From: Xanthomonas indica
Lineage (GTDB): Bacteria > Pseudomonadota > Gammaproteobacteria > Xanthomonadales > Xanthomonadaceae
Direction: 5' to 3'
Length of the DNA stretch: 64,000 nt
Assembly (NCBI RefSeq): GCF_040529045.1
Contig: NZ_CP131914.1
Coordinates: forward strand, 3,704,501-3,768,500
In this document: in pieces, positions 1-8,527 of the stretch
Numbering within the stretch: the stretch's first letter is position 1
How the letters are laid out: the number at the start of each line of letters is the position of its first letter
Program-made: the position numbers and the translations under genes
Notes under the pieces: generated by a model
What the model was told of the DNA's origin: nothing
What the model saw: only the letters and a program-made list of their open reading frames with translations
Databases searched by the model: none

Positions 1-245
1 GCCTCGCGCGCGGCATACGGGTCTTGGATCGGCGCCGGCGCGTCGGCGGGCGCCGTGGAAGGAGGCGGCGACGGCGGGTGCAGGGGCTGCAGCGGCGGCT
101 TGGGGCCGCGGCGCAGGAAACTGGGCATCCAGGCGGGCAGACGCGATTTCTTCGGCGTCTCGGCGGCGGGGGGGCGCTTGCTGGTGGGCGCGTCGCTGGA
201 CGCGGACTTGCCGGGCTTGCCGGGCTTGCTTTTGCGAGTTGTCAT
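1..245 (-). CDS. rnr: ribonuclease R, N-terminal part (runs off the window)
   Basis: Only the first 81 codons are present. The protein begins MTTRKSKPGK and has a basic, proline-rich leader (rich in KPGK, PPAA and PLHPPSPP segments) followed at residues 74-81 by QDPYAARE, which matches the start of the RNase R core (QDPFQERE in E. coli). RNase R is a processive 3'-5' exoribonuclease that degrades structured RNA. The ATG lies at 243-245; nothing further upstream fits. The extension of about 70 residues before the conserved core is longer than in enterobacteria. The gene reads in the same direction as the adjacent tRNA-Leu. The identification rests on the short QDPYAARE match plus context, so it is good but not certain. 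Confidence 0.72.
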   Translation of the reverse strand, partial: MTTRKSKPGKPGKSASSDAPTSKRPPAAETPKKSRLPAWMPSFLRRGPKPPLQPLHPPSPPPSTAPADAPAPIQDPYAARE

Positions 246-319
246 CCGGGCATGGTACTCCCATGCAGGTGGCCGCCACCGGAACCGGGCCGTGCCAGCG
301 CTGCGAACGCGCGCCCCAG

Positions 320-345
320 AAACGACGAAGCCCGCGTCAGCGGGC
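320..345 (-). terminator. possible weak terminator between tRNA-Leu and rnr
   Basis: On the minus strand a 6-bp stem GCCCGC/GCGGGC with a 4-nt loop (330-345) is followed by a poor T-rich stretch (TTCGTCGTTT). It could end the tRNA-Leu transcript before rnr. The U tract is interrupted, so efficiency is doubtful. Confidence 0.35.
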
Positions 346-385
346 CGGTCGGTGCGAGAGTTCAGCGCTCTCGCGATGTTGCCTG

Positions 386-470
<85 letters not shown>

Positions 471-484
471 GCTGAAGGCCGCGA

Positions 485-513
485 ATTCTGCGGTGCCCGC
501 GCGACCTTGTCAA
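485..513 (-). promoter_or_regulatory. sigma-70 promoter of tRNA-Leu copy 1
   Basis: On the minus strand: -35 TTGACA (508-513), 17-bp spacer, -10 CAGAAT (485-490), then 14 bp to the first tRNA base. The same -35, -10, spacer length and distance occur at copy 2, while the spacer bases differ, which supports both hexamers being functional. Confidence 0.8.
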
Positions 514-822
514 CGCCTATTTTGCGTGCGGCCGCGATCGCCTGCGTCGATGACAGGTTGCGACCACGGCACCCAGCGGTGCCCCACGTGCACCGGCCGC
601 CGCGCAGCTGCGCACGCGCGCACGCTTCGACGGCGCGCGGAGTCGTTGGAAAACCGCAGGCGCGATGCCGATTCCGACACCGCGCTGTCACAAGCGGACC
701 TGCTTCGAAGATGCGCCGTGACGGCCGCGGAAGTTCGCGATTTTGTCGGTTGACCCAACTCGGCGCCCCGTTAGTTTGCATCCGGCAACCGTCGCCCTCC
801 CCCACGCTCCGGAGCATCCACC

Positions 823-1278
823 ATGCACAGCCTGTCCGCTTCCCTGCTCGCCGCTGCCCTGTTCGCCAGCGCCACCAGCGCCTCCGCCGCCACGGCTGGC
901 GCCGACGACGCCACCCTCGGCTCGCTCACCGAGATCCAACGCGCCCTGGACAGCGGCGCCTCGGTCGCCGTGGCGATCGACCTGAGCCAGTGCACGCCCA
1001 CCTCCGGCGGCGCCACGCCCAGCCAGACCCGCGGCGGCCTGCGCATCGGCGCCTACCGCGTCACCGCCGACGGCACCCTGTCCTTCGCCGACGAGCACGT
1101 GACCGTCGGCCGCGACGGCAAGCCGATCCAGCAGTTCCTGCGCTACCAGGTGCATCCGGACAACACGGTGGACTTCACCATGTTCGTGTTCGCCCTGCCC
1201 AGCTACCAGCAGACCGGCAGCACCCTCGGCTATCGCTGTGCGATCAACCAGGGTCTGCGCTTCAACGTCGGCTACTGA
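823..1278 (+). CDS. virK: VirK family secreted protein
   Basis: A 151-residue protein with a Sec signal peptide (MHSLSASLLAAALFASATSA, cleavage near residue 23) and a small globular domain. Features match the VirK family: a segment VAVAIDLSQCTP near residue 50, a central GLRIGAYRVTADGTLSFAD stretch, FLRYQV, and a closing Cys in GYRCAINQG, so two cysteines probably form a disulphide. The family is known from Agrobacterium and Xanthomonas, where it is associated with virulence and secretion; the biochemical activity is unknown. The gene lies between two inverted tRNA-Leu genes. A possible promoter is TTGACC (750-755), 16 bp, TAGTTT (772-777); the rest of 514-749 shows nothing recognisable. No strong ribosome site precedes the ATG. 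Confidence 0.8.
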   Translation: MHSLSASLLAAALFASATSASAATAGADDATLGSLTEIQRALDSGASVAVAIDLSQCTPTSGGATPSQTRGGLRIGAYRVTADGTLSFADEHVTVGRDGKPIQQFLRYQVHPDNTVDFTMFVFALPSYQQTGSTLGYRCAINQGLRFNVGY

Positions 1279-1331
1279 GGGCACGACCGATGCGCACGCG
1301 ACAGCGGTGCAACGCCGCTGTCGTAAAACGC

Positions 1332-1360
1332 TTGACAGCACACACCGCGGCGCGCAGAAT
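1332..1360 (+). promoter_or_regulatory. sigma-70 promoter of tRNA-Leu copy 2
   Basis: TTGACA (1332-1337), 17-bp spacer, CAGAAT (1355-1360), then 14 bp to the tRNA 5' end. It mirrors the promoter of copy 1. Confidence 0.8.
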
Positions 1361-1374
1361 TCTCGTTCTGAGTT

Positions 1375-1459
<85 letters not shown>

Positions 1460-1484
1460 CGACCGACAGGTCGAGAAAAATCTC

Positions 1485-1508
1485 AAAACCCGCTTCGGCG
1501 GGTTTTTT
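1485..1508 (+). terminator. rho-independent terminator of tRNA-Leu copy 2
   Basis: Stem ACCCGC/GCGGGT closed by a TTCG tetraloop and followed by a run of T, located 26 bp after the tRNA. The preceding A-run makes it potentially bidirectional and it could also end the leftward gene at 1540-1731. Confidence 0.9.
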
Positions 1509-1539
1509 GTTGGCTGCGTGCAGGCCGCGGCGCTCAGCG

Positions 1540-1731
1540 CTACGGCGGACGCAACGGACCGATGTCCACGCGCACGCCCTTCACCCACACCGCCACCTTG
1601 TAGGCACGGTAGCCTGGGTTGTGGCGCTCGGCCGCACGCGCGGCCAGGTAGGCATTGGCGGCATGCACCAGCACCTGCAAGGACGGCTCCAGTTGCGCGA
1701 CGCGCCGGAGTCTCACTTCGTAGGTGGCCAT
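1540..1731 (-). CDS. small basic protein of unknown function
   Basis: A 63-residue protein starting MATYEVRLRRVAQLEPSLQV. The start is chosen because the ATG at 1731 is preceded by GGGGGAGGG at a good ribosome-site distance, whereas the frame stays open further upstream without such a signal. The sequence is basic, has alternating hydrophobic residues compatible with a small alpha/beta fold, and lacks a signal peptide or membrane segment. I do not recognise the family. It is transcribed away from the HTH gene at 1983, with a 250-bp shared upstream region. The clean ribosome site is the main reason to believe it is real. Confidence 0.5.
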   Translation of the reverse strand: MATYEVRLRRVAQLEPSLQVLVHAANAYLAARAAERHNPGYRAYKVAVWVKGVRVDIGPLRPP

Positions 1732-1982
1732 GCGCCCTCCCCCACGCACCGGCAGGCGCCGCGTCGTGCCGCTGTCGGCCAGCGCCTGGCGGCGGCGCAC
1801 CGCGGCGCCGACACCCTCGTGTCAACAACCTCCATGTCCTGCATGCGCACCCTCGCGCGTCCGTGCATTCCGCACCGCCCGAGTATTGAATTTCCGAACA
1901 ATTGGAGTCAAGCGTGGCTGTACGACAAGCCGGCGGATGCTCCATATCTTGGTAGGCCCGCCGTCCCCCAAGGCCCACCGCG

Positions 1983-2330
1983 ATGAATAGCTTCGGCGAC
2001 CGGTTGCGCGAAGCCAGAAAAGCCGCCGGGCTGACCCAGGAACAGCTGGGCTTCGCGCTGGACGTGACCAAGTCGTCGGTGTCGGCCTGGGAGAACGACC
2101 GCGAAACGCCGAGCTTCCGCCTGCTGCCAACCCTGCGCAATGTGCTGAACCGCTCGCTCGACGAACTGGTGTGCGGCGTGGGTCCGGGCAAGCGCGTGCA
2201 GGACCTGCCTTCCGACTATCCGCTGCTGGCACAGGACGCCCAGGAGCGCGCGCTGTTGGCGCGCTATCGCAACGCGCCGCCGGGCCACCGCGACGCCGTG
2301 CTGGAACTGCTCAAGCCCAGCAACGGCTGA
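1983..2330 (+). CDS. XRE-family helix-turn-helix regulator
   Basis: A 115-residue protein with a Cro/C1-type HTH at residues 5-62 (FGDRLREARKAAGLTQEQLG, then the recognition helix region KSSVSAWENDRETPS and LLPTLRNVLN). The C-terminal half (about residues 63-115) is a short helical tail, probably for dimerisation, with no recognisable effector domain. Proteins of this type bind palindromic operators and often repress themselves or a neighbour. The nearest partner is the small leftward gene at 1540-1731, with which it shares the upstream region. No phage genes are nearby, so a prophage repressor is unlikely. The ribosome site (AAGG) is weak. Confidence 0.85.
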   Translation: MNSFGDRLREARKAAGLTQEQLGFALDVTKSSVSAWENDRETPSFRLLPTLRNVLNRSLDELVCGVGPGKRVQDLPSDYPLLAQDAQERALLARYRNAPPGHRDAVLELLKPSNG

Positions 2331-2362
2331 GGCCGCGCCGGTAGCGAACGACGAACGTCCAT

Positions 2363-2432
2363 CGTAGGAGCGGCTTCAGCCGCGACGAGGGATTGTCGGT
2401 AGCGCTCGGTCGCGGCTGAAGCCGCTCCTACG
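2363..2432. repeat. long inverted repeat (REP-like), copy 1
   Basis: Two perfectly complementary 24-bp arms (2363-2386 and 2409-2432, beginning CGTAGGAGCGGCTTCAGCCG) separated by 22 bp. The same arm sequence recurs at 13315-13372. Such GTAGGAGCGGCTTCAGCCGCGAC palindromes are dispersed intergenic repeats in Xanthomonas and relatives. Here it lies between the XRE gene and the end of the leftward hydrolase gene and could form a strong hairpin in either transcript. Confidence 0.9.
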
Positions 2433-2506
2433 AGGACCATGAAAGGACCATGGCGTGTGCTGCCGAGCCCGGAGCCGCGGCAAAGCGCATCGCTGGACGC
2501 CGCGGT

Positions 2507-4039
2507 TCAGCCGCCGACGCCGATCTCGCGCAAGGCCTCGCCCCAGATCGCGTAGCCAGCTTCGCTGGGATGGGTGCCGTCGGGCATCAGCGCCGCCGGC
2601 AGCGTGCCGTCCGGCTGCAGGAAGCGCGCGCCGATGTCGAGCCAGCGGACCTGCGGGTCGTGGCCGAAGCGCGCGGCCAGCAGGCGGTTGGTTTCCAGGA
2701 TCGGCGCGCGCTGCGGCGCATCGGCGGCGAAGCCGCGCGGGAAGATGCCCATCAGCACGATCCGGCTGCGCGGCAGGCGCCGCCGGATCTCGGCGACCAC
2801 CGCCGCCACGCCATCGGCGGTCTCCTGCGGCGTGTTGGTGCGCGCATGCTCGGTGCCGGCAAGATTGTTGGTGCCGAGGTTGATCACCACCCAGCGTGGC
2901 GCCAGGCCATCGACCTCGCCCTGGCGCAGCCGCCACAGCACGTTCTGCGTGCGGTCCCAGCCGAAGCCCAGGTTCAGCACGCGCGTGGCGCCGAAGGTGC
3001 GCTGCCAGGCCTGCGCGCCGTTCACCCGGATCGCCTGCGGCGACCCCGCCCAGAAGTGGGTGATCGAATCGCCGAGCAGCACCACCTGCGGCTGCAATTG
3101 CCGCGCGGCGTCCAGCGCGGCATGGTGGCGACCGTACCAGTCGTAGGAATCCTGCTCCAGCCAGGGCACCGCGATGCGCGCGGTATCGACCTCGGTCATC
3201 GCGTCCAGCGGCACCCGCGGCGCTTCCTCGAGCAGCCGCGCCAGGGTCGGCTCGATCGCCTCGGCCATGCGCCGCTGCCCACGCGTGTCCGGGTGCAGCG
3301 CGCCGCTGCCGGGTTTCTCCCGCGGATCGTAGAACAGGCTTTGCTCCAGCGTGCCGTCGGGGCGCTGAAACACCGTACCGATGTCCAGGTAGGCCACGCG
3401 CGGATTGTCGCCGTAGCGCACCGCCAGCGCACGGTTGACCTCGGCGTCGCGCGCGCGCTTCTGCGCCGACAGCGCGCTGGGCAGCAGGCCCAGCAACAGG
3501 ATGCGCGTGCGCGGCAGGCGCTGCTCCAGCGTGGCCACCACCGCATCGATGCCGCGCACCGTATCCGCCGCGCTCTGCCCTTCGTGGCCGGTGTTGTTGG
3601 TGCCGATCAACAGGATCGCGACCTTGGGCCGCAGGCCGTCGACTTCGCCATGCTGCAGCCGCCACAGCACGTGTTCGGTGGCGTCGCCGCTGAAACCGAG
3701 ATTGAGTGCGCCGCGGCTGCCGTAGAAGGTCTGCCAGGTCGACTGGAAGTCCTGGTCCGGCGCCTGCGCCTTCTCGTAGTTCTGGGTGATCGAATCGCCG
3801 ATCAACAGCAGCGGCGCCTCCGGCTGCGCGCGCACCTGCGCCAGCACCTGCTGATGGCGCTCGGCCCACCAGGCTTCGTACAGGCGATCGGCCGGGGTCA
3901 CCGGAACAGATGAGGACGCAGGCGGCGGCGCGGCCTGGACGTCGCCTGGATGCGCACCGAGGCACAGCAGTGCGAGGACGGTCGCACGCGGGAGCGATGC
4001 GGCGAAGCGGGCGCCGAGGGCGCGGAGAAAGCGCTGCAT
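2507..4039 (-). CDS. exported tandem SGNH/GDSL hydrolase (two domains)
   Basis: A 510-residue protein with a signal peptide (residues 1-36, ending near VQA) and two homologous SGNH domains. Domain 1 has GDS at 81-83 and GTNN near 146-149; domain 2 has GDS at 323-325, GTNN near 389-392 and the final DGTH block with Asp487 and His490. The linking segments are clearly related (ALNLGF..DAT..VLWRL..GEVDGL versus VLNLGF..DRT..VLWRL..GEVDGL). The fold resembles the PAF-acetylhydrolase-like SGNH esterases, which deacylate lipids or deacetylate sugars; the substrate is unknown. In domain 1 the third block reads SGALHPD, so the Asp three residues before the catalytic His is Gly246. The start at 4039 is chosen for the signal peptide. 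Confidence 0.85.
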   Translation of the reverse strand: MQRFLRALGARFAASLPRATVLALLCLGAHPGDVQAAPPPASSSVPVTPADRLYEAWWAERHQQVLAQVRAQPEAPLLLIGDSITQNYEKAQAPDQDFQSTWQTFYGSRGALNLGFSGDATEHVLWRLQHGEVDGLRPKVAILLIGTNNTGHEGQSAADTVRGIDAVVATLEQRLPRTRILLLGLLPSALSAQKRARDAEVNRALAVRYGDNPRVAYLDIGTVFQRPDGTLEQSLFYDPREKPGSGALHPDTRGQRRMAEAIEPTLARLLEEAPRVPLDAMTEVDTARIAVPWLEQDSYDWYGRHHAALDAARQLQPQVVLLGDSITHFWAGSPQAIRVNGAQAWQRTFGATRVLNLGFGWDRTQNVLWRLRQGEVDGLAPRWVVINLGTNNLAGTEHARTNTPQETADGVAAVVAEIRRRLPRSRIVLMGIFPRGFAADAPQRAPILETNRLLAARFGHDPQVRWLDIGARFLQPDGTLPAALMPDGTHPSEAGYAIWGEALREIGVGG

Positions 4040-4254
4040 GTGCGGGGCTGCCGAAGCCTGCGAAGAGCCGCATTCTGGTGCGCGGGCCGCGGCAGCGGCA
4101 AGTGCCGTGCCGGAGCGCGGCGCCGGGCACGCGTGCCGTGCCGGCAGCGATGCACGGCATGCCGGACAGCACGCCATCGTGCAATGGAACGCACGCGACG
4201 CTATCCCATCACCGGCGCGGACTGTCTACAGTCCGCGCCGTGCGAACACCGGCC

Positions 4255-5832
4255 TCAGTGACCGCCGGCAGCCGCCGCGCCACCGCCGCCGCCGAACGGC
4301 GGCTTGGCCAGCCACAGGAAGAAGATGATCCCGAGGAAGGTCCAGCCCAGCAGGTAGAAGATGTCGTTGAAGCCCATCTGCGAGGCCTGGTGGTTGATGG
4401 TGTTGTTGAGGAAGGCCGCGCCGTTCTGCAGGCTACCGTTGCCCATCATCTGCACCTGTTCCTGCATGCCCGGCGTGTAGGTGGAGATGTGCTCGGTCAG
4501 GTGCGCATGGTGCAGCTGCGTGCGCTTGGCCCACAGGTAGGTGGTCAGCGAGGCGGCGAAGCTGCCGCCCAGCGTGCGCAGGAACGTGGCCAGGCCGGAA
4601 CCGGCGGCGATCTCGCGCCCGTCCAGGTCAGAGAGCAGGATCTGCAGCACCGGCATGAAGAACAGCGCCACGCCCACGCCCATCAGCAACTGCACCCCGG
4701 CCACGTGCGGGAAATCCACCTGCAGGTTGAAGTCCGAGCGCATGAAGCTGGTGGCGGCCATGAAGATGAAGGCGATGCTGGCCAGCAGCCGCAGGTCGAA
4801 GCGCGAGGCGTACTTGCCGACGAACGGGGTCATGATCACCGGCAGGATGCCGATCGGCGCGGTAGCCAGGCCGGCCCAGATCGCGGTGTAGCCCATGTCG
4901 CGCTGCAGCCACTGCGGGATCAGCAGCGACACGCTGAAGAACGCGGCATACGCGACGATCAGCGCCATGGTGCCGGCGCGGAAGTTGCGATGGCGGAACA
5001 GGCGCAGGTCGACGATCGGATCCTTGTCGGTCAGTTCCCAGATCAGGAACACCGCCAGCGCCACCGCCGAGATCGCGGCCAGCACGATGATCTTGGTCGA
5101 ATTGAACCAGTCCTCGTCGTTGCCCAGATCCAGCACCACCTGCAGGCAGCCGACGCCGATGATCAGGGTAATCAGGCCGACGTAGTCCATGCGCGGGCGC
5201 TCGGTCGGCTCGGGACGGTCCCGCAGCTGCGAGCCGACCACGGTCGCGGCGATGATGCCCAGCGGCACGTTGATCAGGAAGATCCATTCCCAACTGTAGT
5301 TGTCGGTGATCCAGCCGCCGAGGATCGGCCCGGCGATGGGCGCGACCACGGTGATCATCGCCAGCAAGGCCAGCGCCTGGCCGCGTTTCTCGCGCGGATA
5401 GATCGACACCAGCAGACTCTGGGTGATCGGGTACATCGGGCCGCAGACGAAGCCCTGCAGCGCGCGCGACACCACCAGCATGCCCATGCTCTGGGCCAGG
5501 CCGCACAGCAGCGAGGCCGCGGTGAAGGCCAGCGTGGCCCACACGAACAGCTTGGTCTCGCCGAAGCGGCGGCTGAGGAAGCCGGTCAGCGGCAGCGCGA
5601 TGGCGTTGCTGACCGCGAACGAGGTGATGACCCAGGTGGCCTGCTGCGAACTGGCGCCGAGGTTGCCGGCGATGGTGGGCAGCGAGACGTTGGCGATGGT
5701 GGTGTCGAGCACCTGCATGAACGAGGCCAGCGCCAGGCCCACCGTGCACAACGCCACACTGGCCGGGCGGAACCCGGCGGCCGGTGCGCCCGGAACCCCG
5801 GGCGCGGCGGGAGCGGCAGCTTGGTTGGACAT
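4255..5832 (-). CDS. emrB: DHA2-family (EmrB/QacA) multidrug efflux MFS transporter
   Basis: A 525-residue inner-membrane protein of the 14-helix drug:H+ antiporter class. The first helix carries the motif LDTTIANVSLPTIAGNLGAS typical of EmrB, followed by the motif TGFLSRRFGETK between helices 2 and 3 and the helix-5 motif GPILGGW. It would export drugs or toxic lipophilic compounds through a periplasmic adaptor and an outer-membrane channel. It is the last gene of a leftward operon after a MarR regulator, an outer-membrane factor and the adaptor (8 bp gap to emrA). The C-terminus ends in a glycine-rich cytoplasmic tail. Confidence 0.93.
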   Translation of the reverse strand: MSNQAAAPAAPGVPGAPAAGFRPASVALCTVGLALASFMQVLDTTIANVSLPTIAGNLGASSQQATWVITSFAVSNAIALPLTGFLSRRFGETKLFVWATLAFTAASLLCGLAQSMGMLVVSRALQGFVCGPMYPITQSLLVSIYPREKRGQALALLAMITVVAPIAGPILGGWITDNYSWEWIFLINVPLGIIAATVVGSQLRDRPEPTERPRMDYVGLITLIIGVGCLQVVLDLGNDEDWFNSTKIIVLAAISAVALAVFLIWELTDKDPIVDLRLFRHRNFRAGTMALIVAYAAFFSVSLLIPQWLQRDMGYTAIWAGLATAPIGILPVIMTPFVGKYASRFDLRLLASIAFIFMAATSFMRSDFNLQVDFPHVAGVQLLMGVGVALFFMPVLQILLSDLDGREIAAGSGLATFLRTLGGSFAASLTTYLWAKRTQLHHAHLTEHISTYTPGMQEQVQMMGNGSLQNGAAFLNNTINHQASQMGFNDIFYLLGWTFLGIIFFLWLAKPPFGGGGGAAAAGGH

Positions 5833-5840
5833 GACCGGGC

Positions 5841-7022
5841 TCAGTTCGCCTTGGCGGCGTCGGGCAGGTTGGCGTGGATGATCTGCTTCACTGCCGCATC
5901 GGCCTGCTGCAGTTGCTGCGCATAGACATCGGTATCCAGCAGCGTGCCGCTGGCCGGCTTGCTCGGCAGCACCGAGCCGTTCTGGTCATGCAGGTTGACG
6001 TCGACCTTCATCGACAGGCCGATGCGCAGCGGGTGCTGCTCCAGCTGCTTGGCGTCGATGGCGATGCGCACCGGCACGCGCTGCACGATCTTGATCCAGT
6101 TGCCGCTGGCGTTCTGCGCCGGCAGCAGCGAGAACGCGCTGCCGGTGCCGATGCCCAGGCTCTGCACGGTGCCGCGGTAGGTCACCGCGCCGCCGTACAG
6201 ATCCGACTCCAGTTCCACCGGCTGGCCCAGGCGCATGTGCTTGAGCTGGGTTTCCTTGAAGTTGGCGTCCACCCACACCTGATTCAGCGGCACCACCGCC
6301 ATCAGCGCGGTGCCGGGCTGCACGCGCTGGCCGACCTGCACCGAGCGCCGCGCCACGTAGCCGGCCACCGGCGCGACGATGGCGCTGCGGGCGTTGTTGA
6401 GGAAGGCCTGGCGCACCTGCGCGGCGGCCGCCTGCACGTCGGGCTGGTCGGCCACGCCGTTCTCGTCGATCAAGGCGCGGTTGCGCGCCAGGGTCTCGCG
6501 CGAGCCACTGACCGCGGCCTCGGCGGCGGCCAGCTGGTCGCGGGCATGCGCCAGCTCTTCGGCGGAGATCGCACCGGTGGCGACCAGGCTGGCGCGGCGG
6601 GCGACGTCGGCGCGGGCGCGCTGCAGGGTCACCTGCTGCGCGGACAGTTCGGCCTGGGCCCCCTCGACCGAGCGGTACAGACCGCGCACCTGGCGCACGG
6701 TGCGCGCCAGATTGGCCTCGGCCTGCTGCAGCGCGACCTCGGTGTCGGCCGGGTCGAGCTTGACCAGCGGCTGGCCGCGCTCCACGCGCATGCCGTCGTC
6801 GGCGTCGATGCGCACCACGGTGCCGGCCACCATCGGGGTGATCTGCACCAGGTTGCCCTGCACGTAGGCGTCGTCGGTGTCCTCGTGCCAGCGGCCGACC
6901 AGGAAGTACCAGATCGCCAGCGCGATCAGCACCAGCACCACTACCACGGCCAGGCCGCGCAGCAGCTTGCCGCGCCGGCTGGCGGCGGGAGCGGGGGAAG
7001 CGGGGGTCGTTGTCTGATTCAT
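5841..7022 (-). CDS. emrA: EmrA-type periplasmic adaptor (HlyD family)
   Basis: A 393-residue membrane-fusion protein. Residues 18-45 hold one transmembrane helix (LLRGLAVVVVLVLIALAIWY), followed by the biotinyl-lipoyl half motif (TDDAYVQGNLVQITPMVAGT), a coiled-coil hairpin (about residues 85-200, Gln/Ala-rich heptads) and the second lipoyl/beta-barrel part (IVAPVAGYVARRSVQVGQRV). It links the inner-membrane pump EmrB to an outer-membrane channel. It sits between the outer-membrane factor gene (10 bp upstream) and emrB (8 bp downstream), so a complete tripartite system is encoded. Confidence 0.93.
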   Translation of the reverse strand: MNQTTTPASPAPAASRRGKLLRGLAVVVVLVLIALAIWYFLVGRWHEDTDDAYVQGNLVQITPMVAGTVVRIDADDGMRVERGQPLVKLDPADTEVALQQAEANLARTVRQVRGLYRSVEGAQAELSAQQVTLQRARADVARRASLVATGAISAEELAHARDQLAAAEAAVSGSRETLARNRALIDENGVADQPDVQAAAAQVRQAFLNNARSAIVAPVAGYVARRSVQVGQRVQPGTALMAVVPLNQVWVDANFKETQLKHMRLGQPVELESDLYGGAVTYRGTVQSLGIGTGSAFSLLPAQNASGNWIKIVQRVPVRIAIDAKQLEQHPLRIGLSMKVDVNLHDQNGSVLPSKPASGTLLDTDVYAQQLQQADAAVKQIIHANLPDAAKAN

Positions 7023-7032
7023 TGCAGCGATC

Positions 7033-8517
7033 TCAGGAATGCGAAGGTGCGGAAGAAGAGCTCGGCGCGTCGGCGGCGGAGGTGGCGTCGTAGCCGCCGC
7101 CCAGCGCCTGATTCAGGCGCACCGAGACCAGGATCTGATTGGATTGCAGGGCCGCCAGGCGCTGCTGCGCGTCCAGCAACTGCTGCTGCGCGCTGAGCAC
7201 GTCCAGGTAGTTGCCGATGCCGGCGCGGTAGCGCTGCTGCGACAGGTCGAAGGCCGCCTGCGCGGTCTCCAGCGCCTGCGCCTGTTGCTGCGCCTGCTCG
7301 GCCAGCGAACGCGCCGCGTTGACCTGGTCGGCCACTTCGCGCAGCGCCGCCACCAGGGTCTGGTTGTAGTTGGCCACCGCCAGGTCGTACTGCGCGTCGC
7401 GCTCGGCCAGCTGGCTGCGCAGCCGCCCGCTGTCGAACAGCGGCAGGCTCACGCCCGGGCTGAGCAGGCCCAGCACCGACGAGCTCTTGAACAGGTCGCC
7501 CGGGTTGGTCGCGGCGACGCCGCCCAGCAGGGTCAGGTTGATGCTGGGGTAGAACTGCGCCTTGGCCGCATGGATGCCCTGCGAGGCGGCTTCCACCCGC
7601 CAGCGCGCGGCGACCACGTCGGGCCGGCGGCCGAGCAGGTCGCTGGGCAGCACCGACGGCACCCGCGCAGCCTGCGGATCGAGCAGGCGCGGCCGCGCGA
7701 TCTGCAGCCCGCGGTCCGGGCCGCGGCCGAGCAGCGCCGCCAGCGCGGTGCGCGCCTCGTCGATCTGCTGTTGCGCGGCGGCTTGCTGCTGGCGTGCCGC
7801 CGGCACCCGCGCCTCGGCCTGGCGCAGTTGCAGGTTGCTGTCGATGCCGGCATCGCGGCGCTGCCGCACCAGCTTCAGGCTATTCTCCGAACGCGCCAGT
7901 TCGGCGCCGGCCAGGTCGTACAGATGCCACGCATAGCCCAGTTGCGCGTAGGCGCGGGCGACGCCGGCCGACAGGTCCAGGCGCGCGGCCTGCGCGTCGA
8001 CCTCGGCCGCATGCGCCTGGTCCACCGCCGCTTCCCAGGACGCGCGCTTGCCGCCCCACAGGTCGAAGCCGTAGCTGAAGTTCAGCAGCGCCTGTTCGTT
8101 GTGGATGTACTTGCCGCCGATCTCGTCGCCGGCCAAGCCCTTGGGCAGCTGCAGGCCGGTGTAGCCGGCCGACAGCGACAGCTTGGGGTCGCGGTCGGCA
8201 TCGGCGGCACCGGCCTGGGCCTGCGCCAGGCGCAGCCGCGCATCGGCGGCCTCCAGGCTGGGCGTGCCCTGCAGGGCCTCGGCGATCAGCGCGTCGAGCT
8301 GCGGGTCGCCCAGCGCCTTCCACCAGTCCTGCTGCGGCCAGGGCGCCGGCGCCAGGGCGTCGGCGGCCAGGGTCTTGCCGATGTGCAGCTGGCGGTCGGC
8401 ATCGAGCCGGCGCCCCTGCGGTTCCAGGCCACGGCTGCTGGCACAGGCCGCCAGCGCCAGGGTGAGGGCCGCGATCGCGAACGGACGCAGGCGGGAAAGC
8501 GAAGGAGACAGGGTCAT
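7033..8517 (-). CDS. NodT/OprM-type outer-membrane efflux lipoprotein
   Basis: A 494-residue TolC-fold lipoprotein. The start at 8517 gives a lipoprotein signal sequence with lipobox LAAC (Cys near residue 23); the frame is open further upstream but overlaps the marR gene. Two repeated outer-membrane-efflux regions follow, each with long amphipathic alpha-helices rich in Ala, Gln and Arg (for example [20 protein letters not shown] and the C-terminal QALETAQAAFDLSQQRYRAG). It should form the trimeric channel for EmrA/EmrB encoded downstream. It begins 10 bp after the marR stop. Confidence 0.92.
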   Translation of the reverse strand: MTLSPSLSRLRPFAIAALTLALAACASSRGLEPQGRRLDADRQLHIGKTLAADALAPAPWPQQDWWKALGDPQLDALIAEALQGTPSLEAADARLRLAQAQAGAADADRDPKLSLSAGYTGLQLPKGLAGDEIGGKYIHNEQALLNFSYGFDLWGGKRASWEAAVDQAHAAEVDAQAARLDLSAGVARAYAQLGYAWHLYDLAGAELARSENSLKLVRQRRDAGIDSNLQLRQAEARVPAARQQQAAAQQQIDEARTALAALLGRGPDRGLQIARPRLLDPQAARVPSVLPSDLLGRRPDVVAARWRVEAASQGIHAAKAQFYPSINLTLLGGVAATNPGDLFKSSSVLGLLSPGVSLPLFDSGRLRSQLAERDAQYDLAVANYNQTLVAALREVADQVNAARSLAEQAQQQAQALETAQAAFDLSQQRYRAGIGNYLDVLSAQQQLLDAQQRLAALQSNQILVSVRLNQALGGGYDATSAADAPSSSSAPSHS

Positions 8518-8527
8518 GTGAGCGGAT

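Noticed and set aside
704-738. A pair of TTCG motifs upstream of virK as a possible HrpX-type PIP box
   Set aside because: The spacing is about 26 bp instead of 15-16 and the first motif is followed by A, so it does not fit the consensus.
2363-2432. The long palindrome as a factor-independent terminator
   Set aside because: No T-run on either side, and the same sequence recurs at 13315-13372, so it is a dispersed repeat.
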